From: Promicromonospora soli
GTDB lineage: Bacteria; Actinomycetota; Actinomycetes; Actinomycetales; Cellulomonadaceae
DNA length: 64,000 nucleotides
Direction: 5' to 3'
NCBI RefSeq assembly: GCF_014653785.1
Contig: NZ_BNAS01000004.1
Location: forward strand, 483,085-547,084
The position numbers and the translations under genes are program-made. Shown in pieces: positions 44,301 to 50,965 of the stretch. Below the pieces are notes generated by a model that did not search any database, was not told where the DNA came from, and saw only the letters and a list, made by a program, of their open reading frames with translations. How positions within the stretch are numbered: position 1 is the first letter of the stretch; each line of letters begins with the position of its first letter.

Positions 44301-45494
44301 GCCGGCGGTCGACTCGAGCGTCGGCTGCCCGTTGTTCAGCTCGTCCCACTTGAGCGCGTTGTTGCCGCGGCTCGCAGCGAAGTAGATCTTCTCGCCGGCG
44401 ATCGAGTTGCCGGTGAAGTAGCTGAACGCGTAGCCCTCGTACGGCGCTGCGGCAGGCTGCTCGCGCACGGTCAGGACGATCTCGCGGGTGGCGGTCGCGC
44501 CGCCGACGTCGGCGGTCCCGGTCAGGGTGACCTGGGTGTCCCCCGCGCCGTGCGCGGGGCGCTTCACGATGCCGTCGGTGGCGACCACGGCAGGGTCGGA
44601 AGACGCCCAGGTGACCGTCGCGCCGTGGAGGCCGGACGACGGCAGGGTGAGGTGTCCTCGCACGTCGTCGGCGTGCACGATGGTCAGCGCGGCGGCTGCG
44701 GCGTCGGCCTTCGACTGGTTGTCGGCCGTGCCAGCGATCGACGAGACCTCGGCTGCGGTGAGCGCACGGTCATAGATCCGGAAGTTGCGCAGCTTGCCCT
44801 TGAGGCTGTTGTCAGCGGCGTAGCTGGACTCGCCGAGCACGTTGTTCGTCGTCACGCCGCTGCCCACCTGGCTCGGCAGCACCGTTACCGCGGTGTTCAC
44901 GCCGACCTGGACGCCGTCCTCGTAGAGGGTGCCGGTGGTGCCGGTCTGGGTGTAGGTGACGGTCTTCCAGACGCCGCGGGCAAGGTTGCCGCTCGGTGAC
45001 TTCGCGGTCACCTTCTCCCCCGCCCAGTTCGTCGTCGTGATGCCGGCCCGGAACGCGTTGCCGCTGGCGAAGAGGTAGCCGGTGCCCGAGCCCGACGTCG
45101 CCGTGTTGCCGAGACCCCAGATGAAGAACGGTGCTGCCTGGTCGGTCGCGACGTACACGTCGGCGGACACAGTGATCGCCGACAGCCCGGTCATCAGGTT
45201 GTTCGGCAGCTTGACGTGGTCGTCGACGCCGTCGAGGGACAGGTCCGACCCGGTCCAGGTGGCACCACCCACCAGCGTTCCGTCGCGGCCGTTGCCCGAG
45301 CTGTCGGTCACCGTGGTGCCCGAGGTCTGGGTGAGGTCGTACTTCAACAGCAGCCCGTCGTTGACGTCGGCCGCGGTGGCGGTTGCGAGGGCCGCCCCCG
45401 GTAGGAACGGAATCAGGCTTCCGAGCAGCGCGACGGCGGCGCTCGCGGCAACCGCACGAATGGGCAGCCGGGAAGGACGTGTGCTTCTTTGCAC
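41361..45494 (-). CDS. secreted bifunctional GH43-GH43 glycosidase with two LamG domains
   Basis: A 1377-residue exported protein starting at GTG 45494 behind GCGAGG; a longer frame to 45773 would cross the operator. The signal peptide ends at about 37-42. Order: LamG-like domain (43-250), Ig-like spacer, first GH43 (about 350-670; YFTGNSIAGEKIYFAASRGN, LGLRDPFLIRSPEGDRFFLI), second LamG (about 690-880), spacer, second GH43 (about 985-1290; VLPGLYADPNIVKFGDFYYI, FREGTFLNYRDGLYHLTYS), Ig-like end. The two LamG domains are alike (NNLMTGLSAITVS and NNMMAGLDAITVS). Likely substrates are arabinan or arabinoxylan side chains. Confidence 0.88.
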   Translation of the reverse strand: MQRSTRPSRLPIRAVAASAAVALLGSLIPFLPGAALATATAADVNDGLLLKYDLTQTSGTTVTDSSGNGRDGTLVGGATWTGSDLSLDGVDDHVKLPNNLMTGLSAITVSADVYVATDQAAPFFIWGLGNTATSGSGTGYLFASGNAFRAGITTTNWAGEKVTAKSPSGNLARGVWKTVTYTQTGTTGTLYEDGVQVGVNTAVTVLPSQVGSGVTTNNVLGESSYAADNSLKGKLRNFRIYDRALTAAEVSSIAGTADNQSKADAAAAALTIVHADDVRGHLTLPSSGLHGATVTWASSDPAVVATDGIVKRPAHGAGDTQVTLTGTADVGGATATREIVLTVREQPAAAPYEGYAFSYFTGNSIAGEKIYFAASRGNNALKWDELNNGQPTLESTAGTLGLRDPFLIRSPEGDRFFLIATDLSIGRNGNWDVAQRQGSKYLEIWESTDLINWSEQRHIKISPDTAGNTWAPEAYWDESLQQYVVFWASKLFAEDDPNHTGNAYNRMLYATTRDFVTFSEAKIWQDRGESRIDSTVIKENDTYYRFTKDEGGGGTGCSDIIQEKSPKLTAVDLPGNPSWAFMDACIGRDAGTSAVEGPTVFKANPGDTSGSPYYLFVDEYGGRGYIPLGTADLENPNWQVAPAYDLPASPRHGTVIPVTAAELAALREGIVIPEPVTPVVADENGLVAQYDLDEAAGTVAADSTGHGYDGVVSGDATWADGALNLGGTNGHVKLPNNMMAGLDAITVSTKVWLDPAQATPYFIWGLGNTDGGGTGNGYLFTTGNNYRSSIASGNWSTEQTVTSGSALARGAWKTLTYTLQGGTATLYLDGVQVGQKTGVTIKPGDIGEGRTAANYIGRSNYTADKYLKGKVRDFRIYNRALSADEVRELGADPTAITGAQLASLKVPAVIDAETSTVTLPVKPGTDLTALEPAFQVVSTSTVSPEVTGPVDLSTAKTFTVTAQDGATRDWTVRAVEMRSPVLPGLYADPNIVKFGDFYYIYATTDGVAGWGGKDFYVWKSANLADWERSAEPFLTLDGANGDVPWASGNAWAPTIIERGGKYYFYFSGHNPTYNRKTLGVAVADSPEGPFTAQPTAMILNNEAVTSGQAIDPAAFQDPETGKYYLFWGNGGPSNGPVYAELSDDMLSIKQDTLARIGGLTGFREGTFLNYRDGLYHLTYSIDDTGSANYRVGYATATSVHGPWTNHGVILEKDTTQGILGTGHSSIVQVPGTDEWYIAYHRFGMPGGDGTHRETTIDRLSFNEDGTMKKVVPTLTSVDPLAYDGVQPEALRPPLTLGRTVVGSTLTGTPGTWDKDGLTFAYQWLRDGAPVAGATGQTFRLTSADVGHRMSVQVTAARPGAYPGSAVSKATAGVTAKS

Positions 45495-45508
45495 GGGGAC
45501 CTCGCAGA

Positions 45509-45522
45509 TGTGAACGTTAACA
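45509..45522. promoter_or_regulatory. LacI-type operator ahead of double-GH43 gene
   Basis: On the coding strand TGTTAACGTTCACA is a near-perfect 14-bp palindrome with the central CG typical of LacI-family sites. It is 15 bp before the GTG start of the gene at 41361-45494 and closely matches the site at 41285-41298. Confidence 0.6.
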
Positions 45523-45570
45523 GTCGCGCAATGTGACCATCGACGCATCCGCCGTGTCAAGCCACCGCAG

Positions 45571-45610
45571 AAAAAACCCTTGGCGCCCTCCGGGACGCGG
45601 TTCGTAGAGT
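45571..45610 (+). promoter_or_regulatory. WhiB7-like promoter ahead of a leader peptide
   Basis: AAAAAA (45571-45576) lies three bases before TTGGCG (45580-45585), followed after 19 bp by TAGAGT (45605-45610). An A/T run touching the -35 box is the known mark of WhiB7-activated promoters of ribosome-drug resistance genes in actinobacteria. The match is by eye; no WhiB7 gene is in the window. Confidence 0.4.
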
Positions 45611-45620
45611 CGTCGCCGTC

Positions 45621-45656
45621 ATGAACGCAATGATCAAGCAGCGTTCCGCCCGCTAG
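45621..45656 (+). CDS. 11-residue leader peptide of a probable attenuator
   Basis: ATG 45621 opens MNAMIKQRSAR and stops at TAG. It starts 11 bp after the promoter's -10 box, so its message is nearly leaderless. Its last codons lie inside a hairpin (45641-45669), and a second hairpin follows. This is the layout of leaders in which a stalled ribosome changes the RNA fold. No recognisable gene follows on this strand: the next plus-strand ATG with a GGAG (45763) opens a Ser/Arg-rich frame that soon runs antisense to the MFS gene. Confidence 0.4.
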   Translation: MNAMIKQRSAR

Positions 45657-45715
45657 CGGCGCGGAACGCACACACCCAGCGCGTGCCCGCGCCGCCGGCT
45701 TCCGCCGGGCGGCGC
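45641..45715 (+). promoter_or_regulatory. two consecutive hairpins after the leader peptide
   Basis: The first hairpin (45641-45669) pairs GCGTTCCGC with GCGGAACGC around CCGCTAGCGG, itself a palindrome; it contains the leader's end and stop. The second (45689-45715) pairs GCGCCGCC with GGCGGCGC. Together they could act as an attenuator, the first melting when a ribosome stalls on the leader. Confidence 0.45.
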
Positions 45716-45979
45716 ACTTGTGCTGCCCGGAACTCAAGTACCGACGACTTCCGGAGCACACCATGTCGCGCAACCGTTCTTACCGCACTGGCTCGACCGA
45801 CAACCCGTCGAACAGCACCGGCTCGACCCACGACTCCCGCCGCTACCCGGGCGGTGCCCCGATATCGGCGATGGCCTCACCGGGCGGTCATTCCGTACGC
45901 ACTCACCCAGGCACGGGCGTGGTCACCTGGACGAGATCGAGCGGTCCAGTCGCCTTCAGCGTCCCGCACGCAGGCGCCT

Positions 45980-47212
45980 TCAGTCCGATGGGGCATCGAT
46001 CCGGTCGCCTGGTTCGACGGGCGACGTCGGTCTGGCGACCGCCCGGGCGAAGCAGGTGGAGACGGCGACTGCGACGAGCACCACGATGATCGCCGACCGC
46101 AGGCCCACGTGCTCGCCGATCAGTCCCAGCACAGGTGGTCCGACCAGGAAGGCGGTGTACCCGGCAGTCGCGACCGCACTGACCCGGCGGGCCGCTCCCA
46201 CGGGGTCGTCGCCGGCGGCAGAGAGTGCCACCGGAAACCCGAGGGCGGCGCCCAGACCCCACAGGACCACACCGAAGGCGCCCAGCGCCGCGCCCGGGGC
46301 GAACGACACCGTCGCGATCCCGACGACGGCGAGGACTGCACTGGAGATCATCACGGGAGTGCGTCCGAACCGGTCCAGGAAGAAGCCCCCGGAGAACCTG
46401 CCGATCGCCATGGACAGGCCGAAGAGCGCATAGACCAGCGCGGCGACCGCCGCGGACAGCGCGAACCCGTCGACCATGATCAGCGGCAGCCAGTCGTTCG
46501 CGGAGCCCTCCGCCAACGCCATGCCGAGGACGATCACGCCGATCGCCGCAGTGCGGGGCTCGGTCCACACCGCGACGGCGGCACGGAAGCTCTGCGTGAT
46601 CGGGACCCGTCGCCGCAGGTCCGAGCCGGGTTCCCGACCGACCGCCGGGGCGAGGTTCCTGACGAGGAAGATCGCCGCGGCAGCCGTGAGCGCCGCCACC
46701 GCGGTGAGGTGGGCGACGACCGGCAGGCCTACCGTGCCGGCGGCCAGTCCCAGCAGGCCGCCGATCGCGACACCGAGGCTGTAGCACCCGTGCAAGCCCG
46801 GCACGACCACCCTGCCGAGCGCGGCCTCCACGTCCACGCCCTCGACGTTCTGGCCGATCTCGCCCGATCCCATCCCGTACCCGAAGAACGCGAGCCCGGC
46901 GGCGACGAGCCATCCGAGCCCGGCCGCCGAACCGACCGCGACGGTCGCGACCCCCGCGACGATCGCGACCATGCCCCACAGCACGACGAACCGCGCACCG
47001 CGCTGGGCCACCAGCGCACCGGCCGCGGCGATGCCGATCATCGACCCCGCGGACAGTCCGGCGATGACCAGGCCCATCTCGGCCGTGCTCGCGTCGATCG
47101 CGTCCCGGATCGCGGGCGTGCGCGAGACCCAGGACGCCATGGACAGGCCTGTGACGAAGAACGCGATGAACAGCGCGGTCCGGCGTCGACCCGGGGACGG
47201 GCGCATGTTCAC
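45980..47212 (-). CDS. MFS transporter (FucP/YbjJ-like)
   Basis: A 410-residue transporter with about 12 hydrophobic segments. It opens TALFIAFFVTGLSMASWVSR TPAIRD (across the first helix) and has SMAIGRFSGGFFLDRFGRTP as the second-half motif A. The group includes sugar and unknown-substrate carriers. Its GTG start overlaps the stop of the TetR gene upstream (GTGA; an ATG at 47206 is possible), so it is translationally coupled to it. It is the last gene of the LLM-TetR-MFS operon. Confidence 0.85.
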   Translation of the reverse strand: MNMRPSPGRRRTALFIAFFVTGLSMASWVSRTPAIRDAIDASTAEMGLVIAGLSAGSMIGIAAAGALVAQRGARFVVLWGMVAIVAGVATVAVGSAAGLGWLVAAGLAFFGYGMGSGEIGQNVEGVDVEAALGRVVVPGLHGCYSLGVAIGGLLGLAAGTVGLPVVAHLTAVAALTAAAAIFLVRNLAPAVGREPGSDLRRRVPITQSFRAAVAVWTEPRTAAIGVIVLGMALAEGSANDWLPLIMVDGFALSAAVAALVYALFGLSMAIGRFSGGFFLDRFGRTPVMISSAVLAVVGIATVSFAPGAALGAFGVVLWGLGAALGFPVALSAAGDDPVGAARRVSAVATAGYTAFLVGPPVLGLIGEHVGLRSAIIVVLVAVAVSTCFARAVARPTSPVEPGDRIDAPSD

Positions 47213-47796
47213 GGGGTCTCCTGGGCAGGAACGTCGGCGGGAGGGATCGGGGCAGGCTCGATCAGGCGGTACACGGCGCTTCGAACGCGGTCGACGTCGA
47301 ACGGCTCGGTCGAGATGTGGCTGTGCAGCACCAGTCCCTCGTGCAGGGCATCGATGACGGGTGCCGCGTCGGCGGAGAAGTGTCGGCGCAGCGATGCACG
47401 GGAACGTTCCATCCAGGACTGGATGAGTACCCGGTAGCGTTCGTCGCGTACTGCCAGGGCGTAAAGCTCTGCCGACAGCACCATGTCGCGTCCGTATCCG
47501 GCGCCGTGAGTAGCGATGAGCTGGACGACCCGCTCGCGGGGGTCCTCGCCCTCGAGCGGCTCGGCCATGATCTGGTCGAACCGTTCCTGCATCTGCTCCG
47601 CCAGCCGCCCGAATGCGGCCAGCAGCATGTCATCACGGGTCGGGAAGTGATACGTCATCGACCCCATCGGTACGTCGGCCGCTTCGGCCACCGACCGGTA
47701 GGTCGCCCCGGCGGAACCGTCCCGGGCGATCAGGTCCAGTACCGCGTCCAGGATGCGCTCGCGCCGACCGGGGTCTGTGCGCCGGGGGCGGTTCAC
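47209..47796 (-). CDS. TetR family transcriptional regulator
   Basis: A 195-residue repressor from GTG 47796 (VNRPRRTDPGRRERILDAVL). The HTH has SAGATYRSVAEAADVPMGSM and TYHFPTRDDMLLAAFGRLAE. The start overlaps the stop of the LLM gene by GTGA and its own stop overlaps the MFS start, so all three are coupled. A longer frame upstream has no family similarity. Its operator is probably the GAGCGCTC palindrome ahead of the LLM gene. Confidence 0.88.
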   Translation of the reverse strand: MNRPRRTDPGRRERILDAVLDLIARDGSAGATYRSVAEAADVPMGSMTYHFPTRDDMLLAAFGRLAEQMQERFDQIMAEPLEGEDPRERVVQLIATHGAGYGRDMVLSAELYALAVRDERYRVLIQSWMERSRASLRRHFSADAAPVIDALHEGLVLHSHISTEPFDVDRVRSAVYRLIEPAPIPPADVPAQETP

Positions 47797-48752
47797 AGCA
47801 CTGTCGAGAGCTGTTTCAGCGCGGCCAGCGCGTCGGGGCCGGCTGGTATGAGCACGTTCGACGTCACTCCCGCGGCGGCCAGGTCGTCGATCCGTGCGCG
47901 GACCTGGTCGGGCGTTCCGGCAAGCGCGAGCTGCTGTACCCAGTGCGAGGGCAGGCGCTCGACGAACTCCTGCCGAGTGGCGCAGTCGGCACGCAGCGCC
48001 GCGAACTCTGCCGCGAACGGCAGCGGCTCCAGATGCGGCGCCCAGTCCGGTTCCCCGATCCACTCGAGGCCCGGCCGCGCGGTGGCGATGGCGACGTTCG
48101 GGTCCTGATGGACGGCAGCGAGGTTGTACGCCACGACGCGATGCGCGCCTTGGGCGGCGATCTGCTCGCGCGCCGCGACCACGTACTCGGGCGTGACCGG
48201 CTCGGCCAGCACCGTTCCGTCCGCTACCTGCCCTGACGCCGCGAGCGATCGCGGTCCACGGACACCGAGCAGGAGCGGCGGCACCACCTGGGGCAGCGAC
48301 GACGGCGCCAGCCGCACATCCTCAAGGCGAGTGCCCGCGACCATGCCGTCCAGTACCCCGCCGGCAAGGAGTGCGCGTACCCCTTCCGTGTACTGGCTCA
48401 GGAACGTCAGCGGGCGTTCCGGCCAGCACCCGGCCTGCCGCATCCAGCCTGGCATGCCGTGACCGATCCCCACTTCGACTCTCCGGGGAAAGAGCTGACC
48501 GAGCGTCGCGATCTCCATCGCTGCGAAAGCGAGGTTGCGTGAGGCCGCGGGAAGAATCCCGATGCCCACACCGATGCGTTCGGTACTGGCCAGCACCGCC
48601 GCGGCCTGGGAGAACCCGCCACGGAAACCGAGGTCCTCCACAACCCACAGCTCGTCGAACCCGACGTTCTCGGCCGTCCGGGCAAAGTTCAGCACCTGGT
48701 GCGCGGGCAAGTCGCGCGGCAGCATCACACCGATGCTCGAGGTCGAGGTCAT
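47793..48752 (-). CDS. LLM class flavin/F420-dependent oxidoreductase
   Basis: A 319-residue bacterial luciferase-like TIM barrel. Family features include GVMLPRDLPAHQVLNFART, ENVGFDELWVVEDLGFRGGF, RIGVGIGILPAASRN and PRRVEVGIGHGMPGWMRQ. The C-terminus (LAGTPDQVRARIDDLAAAG) is the standard closing helix. Whether it uses FMN or F420 cannot be told. It leads an operon with a TetR repressor and an MFS transporter, a layout suited to modifying and exporting (or importing) one compound. Confidence 0.87.
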   Translation of the reverse strand: MTSTSSIGVMLPRDLPAHQVLNFARTAENVGFDELWVVEDLGFRGGFSQAAAVLASTERIGVGIGILPAASRNLAFAAMEIATLGQLFPRRVEVGIGHGMPGWMRQAGCWPERPLTFLSQYTEGVRALLAGGVLDGMVAGTRLEDVRLAPSSLPQVVPPLLLGVRGPRSLAASGQVADGTVLAEPVTPEYVVAAREQIAAQGAHRVVAYNLAAVHQDPNVAIATARPGLEWIGEPDWAPHLEPLPFAAEFAALRADCATRQEFVERLPSHWVQQLALAGTPDQVRARIDDLAAAGVTSNVLIPAGPDALAALKQLSTVL

Positions 48753-48761
48753 GGAGAACGA

Positions 48762-48781
48762 CTATCAGAGCGCTCGTATAG
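48762..48781. promoter_or_regulatory. palindrome, likely TetR operator of LLM-TetR-MFS operon
   Basis: CTATCAGAGCGCTCGTATAG is a 20-bp imperfect palindrome with the perfect core GAGCGCTC and ends CTAT/ATAG. It starts 10 bp upstream of the LLM gene, overlapping where the promoter must be. Confidence 0.6.
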
Positions 48782-48870
48782 AAGCAAGGTCGTCCCAGAT
48801 CCTGTGGCGGTCTCGGCGCCCGCCGCGCCTGCGCAGATGGGGGGCCGGACGGCCGTGACAGACTGCCCAT

Positions 48871-49260
48871 ATGGGTCGTCGGGCACTGATCGTGGTCATA
48901 GCGGTGCTCGGTGCGGTACCCGTGCTGAGCGGGCTCTTCGGGATCGTGGGCGAGCCGGGGATGCTGCCCGCCGGTCAATCGGTGAACGCCACCGTCGACA
49001 GCGAGTACCGGTTCACCAACGTGTTCTGGCTCGCCGGCGGACTGCTCGTCTGGTGGAGCCTGCGCCGGCCTCAGGAACGCGCGGCCGTGACGCGCGTGAT
49101 TCTCGCTGTCGCGTCGCTCGGCGCCATCCCGCGGCTCATCTCCATTGCGGTCACGGGCTGGCCGCACCCGGTGTTCATCGGGGCGCTGGTGCTCGAGCTG
49201 CTCGTGGTGCCGCTGGTGATCTGGTGGCACGTGCGGACGTTCACGGGGCGGCCTGAGTAG
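48871..49260 (+). CDS. DUF4345 family small membrane protein
   Basis: A 129-residue protein with four hydrophobic helices (ALIVVIAVLGAVPVLSGLFG, FWLAGGLLVWWSL, VILAVASLGAIPRLISIAV, IGALVLELLVVPLVIWWHV). The spacing and the SEYRF-NVFW region fit DUF4345. Its function is unknown. It lies alone on the plus strand between the LLM operon and the nitrilase-like gene. Confidence 0.8.
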   Translation: MGRRALIVVIAVLGAVPVLSGLFGIVGEPGMLPAGQSVNATVDSEYRFTNVFWLAGGLLVWWSLRRPQERAAVTRVILAVASLGAIPRLISIAVTGWPHPVFIGALVLELLVVPLVIWWHVRTFTGRPE

Positions 49261-49318
49261 GGCCGTTCCGTCCGGAAAGGCAACACACTCCAACGGCGGA
49301 ATCTGGCCTGGCGAGCCG

Positions 49319-50014
49319 TCACGGGACTTCTGCAACGACAAAGTCCAGCAGGCCTCCCGCCCCAGCGACCGTCCGACCCGTCGGCGACACGATCCGCGTC
49401 GCACCCAGCGCCCGACGTCCTGGCCGGACGCCGCCAACATCGGCGGACACCACCCAGCACCGGGCTTCGAGGGCCCGCATTCGTAACGCGGTGCGCGTCG
49501 GCTCCTCCCACTGGTCTGCGTGGGCCTCGCTCATGTCGTTGTTCAGCGGACACAGCAAGACCTGCGCACCACTCCGCGCGAGGGTGGCAGCCAGCTCCGG
49601 GTGGGTGGCGTCGGCGCAGATGAGGATTCCGACCATCACGCCGCCGATCTGAATGACCGGTGCAAGGTCTCCCGCGCTAAGTCCGGGCTCCCGCGGGAAG
49701 ACCTTCCGGGCCACGTGGACAACCCGCCCCGCCGTGATGACGGCGGCCGTGCTGTACAAACCGTCGCGGGCGCGTTCGGTGAACCCGAGGACGACGGTCA
49801 GGCCGCGCGGCAGGGTCGTCGCTGACGCTTGCAGCTGCTCGACGGTGACCGCCCGCCGCTTCGCGTCCCGCTCCGTGTGGGGCAGACCGCCGATCGCGAA
49901 CTCGGGCGCGAGCAGGAGGTCCACTCCCCCACGGACACAGCGGTCCGCGACGTTCCGCAGATCCGCGGGTTCTGCGAGGGCTTCGACCGGCAGCTGCACT
50001 GTGGCGACAAGCAC
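49319..50014 (-). CDS. carbon-nitrogen hydrolase (nitrilase superfamily)
   Basis: A 231-residue amidase/nitrilase-fold enzyme. The Glu-Lys-Cys triad is Glu38 (LLLAPEFAIGG), Lys104 (VARKVFPREPG) and Cys133 (GILICADATHPE). It starts at GTG 50014. At about 230 residues it is shorter than the usual 260-300, mainly at the C-terminus. The substrate is unknown; members hydrolyse amides, ureido groups or nitriles. It is divergent from cutA. Confidence 0.87.
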   Translation of the reverse strand: MLVATVQLPVEALAEPADLRNVADRCVRGGVDLLLAPEFAIGGLPHTERDAKRRAVTVEQLQASATTLPRGLTVVLGFTERARDGLYSTAAVITAGRVVHVARKVFPREPGLSAGDLAPVIQIGGVMVGILICADATHPELAATLARSGAQVLLCPLNNDMSEAHADQWEEPTRTALRMRALEARCWVVSADVGGVRPGRRALGATRIVSPTGRTVAGAGGLLDFVVAEVP

Positions 50015-50088
50015 GGGTACCAGCGAACCATGCGTTCCATCCGTCTGGTCCCGAGGCGTTGAACGGTCGCGCCCGTAGCCTGGCAGGC

Positions 50089-50433
50089 ATGGCCACCGAC
50101 GACGCCGCCACGTTCGAGTTCTGCCAAGTCATGACCACCTGCTCGTCACGAGCCGACGCCGAGGCGCTGGGCCGGGCCGTCGTCGAGGCCCGCCTGGCCC
50201 CGTGCGCGCAGGTGGAAGGCCCGATCACGAGCACATTCTGGTGGGAGGGCGCGATCCAGGTCGAGGAGGAGTGGCGGGTAGTCCTCAAGACGCCGACTGA
50301 GCGGTACCAGGCCCTGGCTCAGCACATCCGCGACAACCACACCTACGACGTGCCTGAGATCGTCAGCCTGCCGATCCTGACCGGCGCACCCGACTACCTC
50401 GAATGGATGCGCAGCGAGACCCGCCCCAGCTGA
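50089..50433 (+). CDS. cutA: divalent-cation tolerance protein CutA
   Basis: A 114-residue trimeric ferredoxin-like protein from ATG 50089 (an ATG at 50059 has no family support). Hallmarks are VMTTCSSRADAEALGRAVVE, RLAPCAQVEGPITSTFWWEG and DVPEIVSLPILTGAPDYLEW. It is linked to copper tolerance in enterobacteria, but the general role is unsettled. Its stop lies in the first unit of a 15-bp tandem repeat. Confidence 0.93.
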   Translation: MATDDAATFEFCQVMTTCSSRADAEALGRAVVEARLAPCAQVEGPITSTFWWEGAIQVEEEWRVVLKTPTERYQALAQHIRDNHTYDVPEIVSLPILTGAPDYLEWMRSETRPS

Positions 50434-50481
50434 GCAAGCATCAGCTGAGCAAGCATCAGCTGAGCAAGCATCAGCTGAGCA
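50427..50481. repeat. 15-bp tandem repeat at the 3' end of cutA
   Basis: CAGCTGAGCAAGCAT is repeated three times exactly (50427-50441, 50442-50456, 50457-50471) and a fourth time in part (to 50481). The first copy contains the cutA stop codon. Each unit holds the palindrome CAGCTG. It is a likely slippage-made minisatellite whose copy number may vary between strains. Confidence 0.9.
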
Positions 50482-50560
50482 CCAGGCTCGCGATCTTCCC
50501 GTCGCGCGGCTGGAACTGGCTCTGCATGCCGATGCGTGAAGCATCGACATGATCGATACC

Positions 50561-50579
50561 TGAGACAGATCTTGTCTCA
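50561..50579. promoter_or_regulatory. palindrome in the cysK upstream region
   Basis: TGAGACAGATCTTGTCTCA has perfect 7-bp arms around a 5-bp centre. It lies 100 bp before the cysteine-rich leader peptide and about 390 bp before cysK. It may be the operator of a sulfur regulator (inference). The rest of 50482-50678 holds no gene that I can support. Confidence 0.5.
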
Positions 50580-50678
50580 CAGTCCATGCCCGCGTAATCT
50601 GCACGAGGCGAGCCACTTGCTCGCCACGGAACACGCAGCCGCGCGGCCACTCGGTCCGCCACACGCAGGGAGGACGTC

Positions 50679-50774
50679 ATGAGCACCGTGCGCTCCGCAC
50701 TCCCCATGTCCCCCCGCCCGGCCGCCACGCACTTGATGTGCGCAACCGGCTGCTGCCCGAGAGGCTGTCTGTAG
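50679..50774 (+). CDS. cysteine-rich leader peptide upstream of cysK-cysE
   Basis: A 31-residue open frame with the excellent ribosome-binding site GGGAGG seven bases before ATG 50679. Its end is loaded with cysteine: [12 protein letters not shown] has four Cys in its last 12 residues, including a Cys-Cys pair. Leaders rich in the operon's product amino acid are the mark of attenuation, and cysteine leaders are known in mycobacteria. It lies 191 bp before cysK. The gap 50775-50965 has no gene and includes a C-rich, G-poor stretch (about 50830-50880) that could be a Rho-loading site. Confidence 0.65.
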   Translation: MSTVRSALPMSPRPAATHLMCATGCCPRGCL

Positions 50775-50965
50775 AGCGTCCGCTCCCCGCCCGACCACAC
50801 CGGCTCGCCGGCCGTGGCCCAGGCGCCGGCGTGACGCTCCAGCCCCGACCCCAGCCCCACACGCTCCACGCCAGACCCGAGGCGCGCATCCGCACGACCC
50901 GGGCGCCGACGTCGGGCACGCACGACTCCAGCCAGCCAGACCCGCCACACAGCGAAGGAAGAACA

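Noticed and set aside
41331..44999. 1222-codon open frame on the plus strand
   Set aside because: Antisense to the double GH43 gene; no domain or start signal.
45763..46089. Ser/Arg-rich plus-strand frame as a full gene
   Set aside because: Only the first 30 or so residues look unlike a shadow, and the rest runs antisense to the MFS gene end. It is reported as a finding, not annotated as a gene.
50427..50481. CRISPR-like repeat
   Set aside because: The 15-bp units are directly adjacent, with no spacers and no cas genes nearby; it is a simple tandem repeat.
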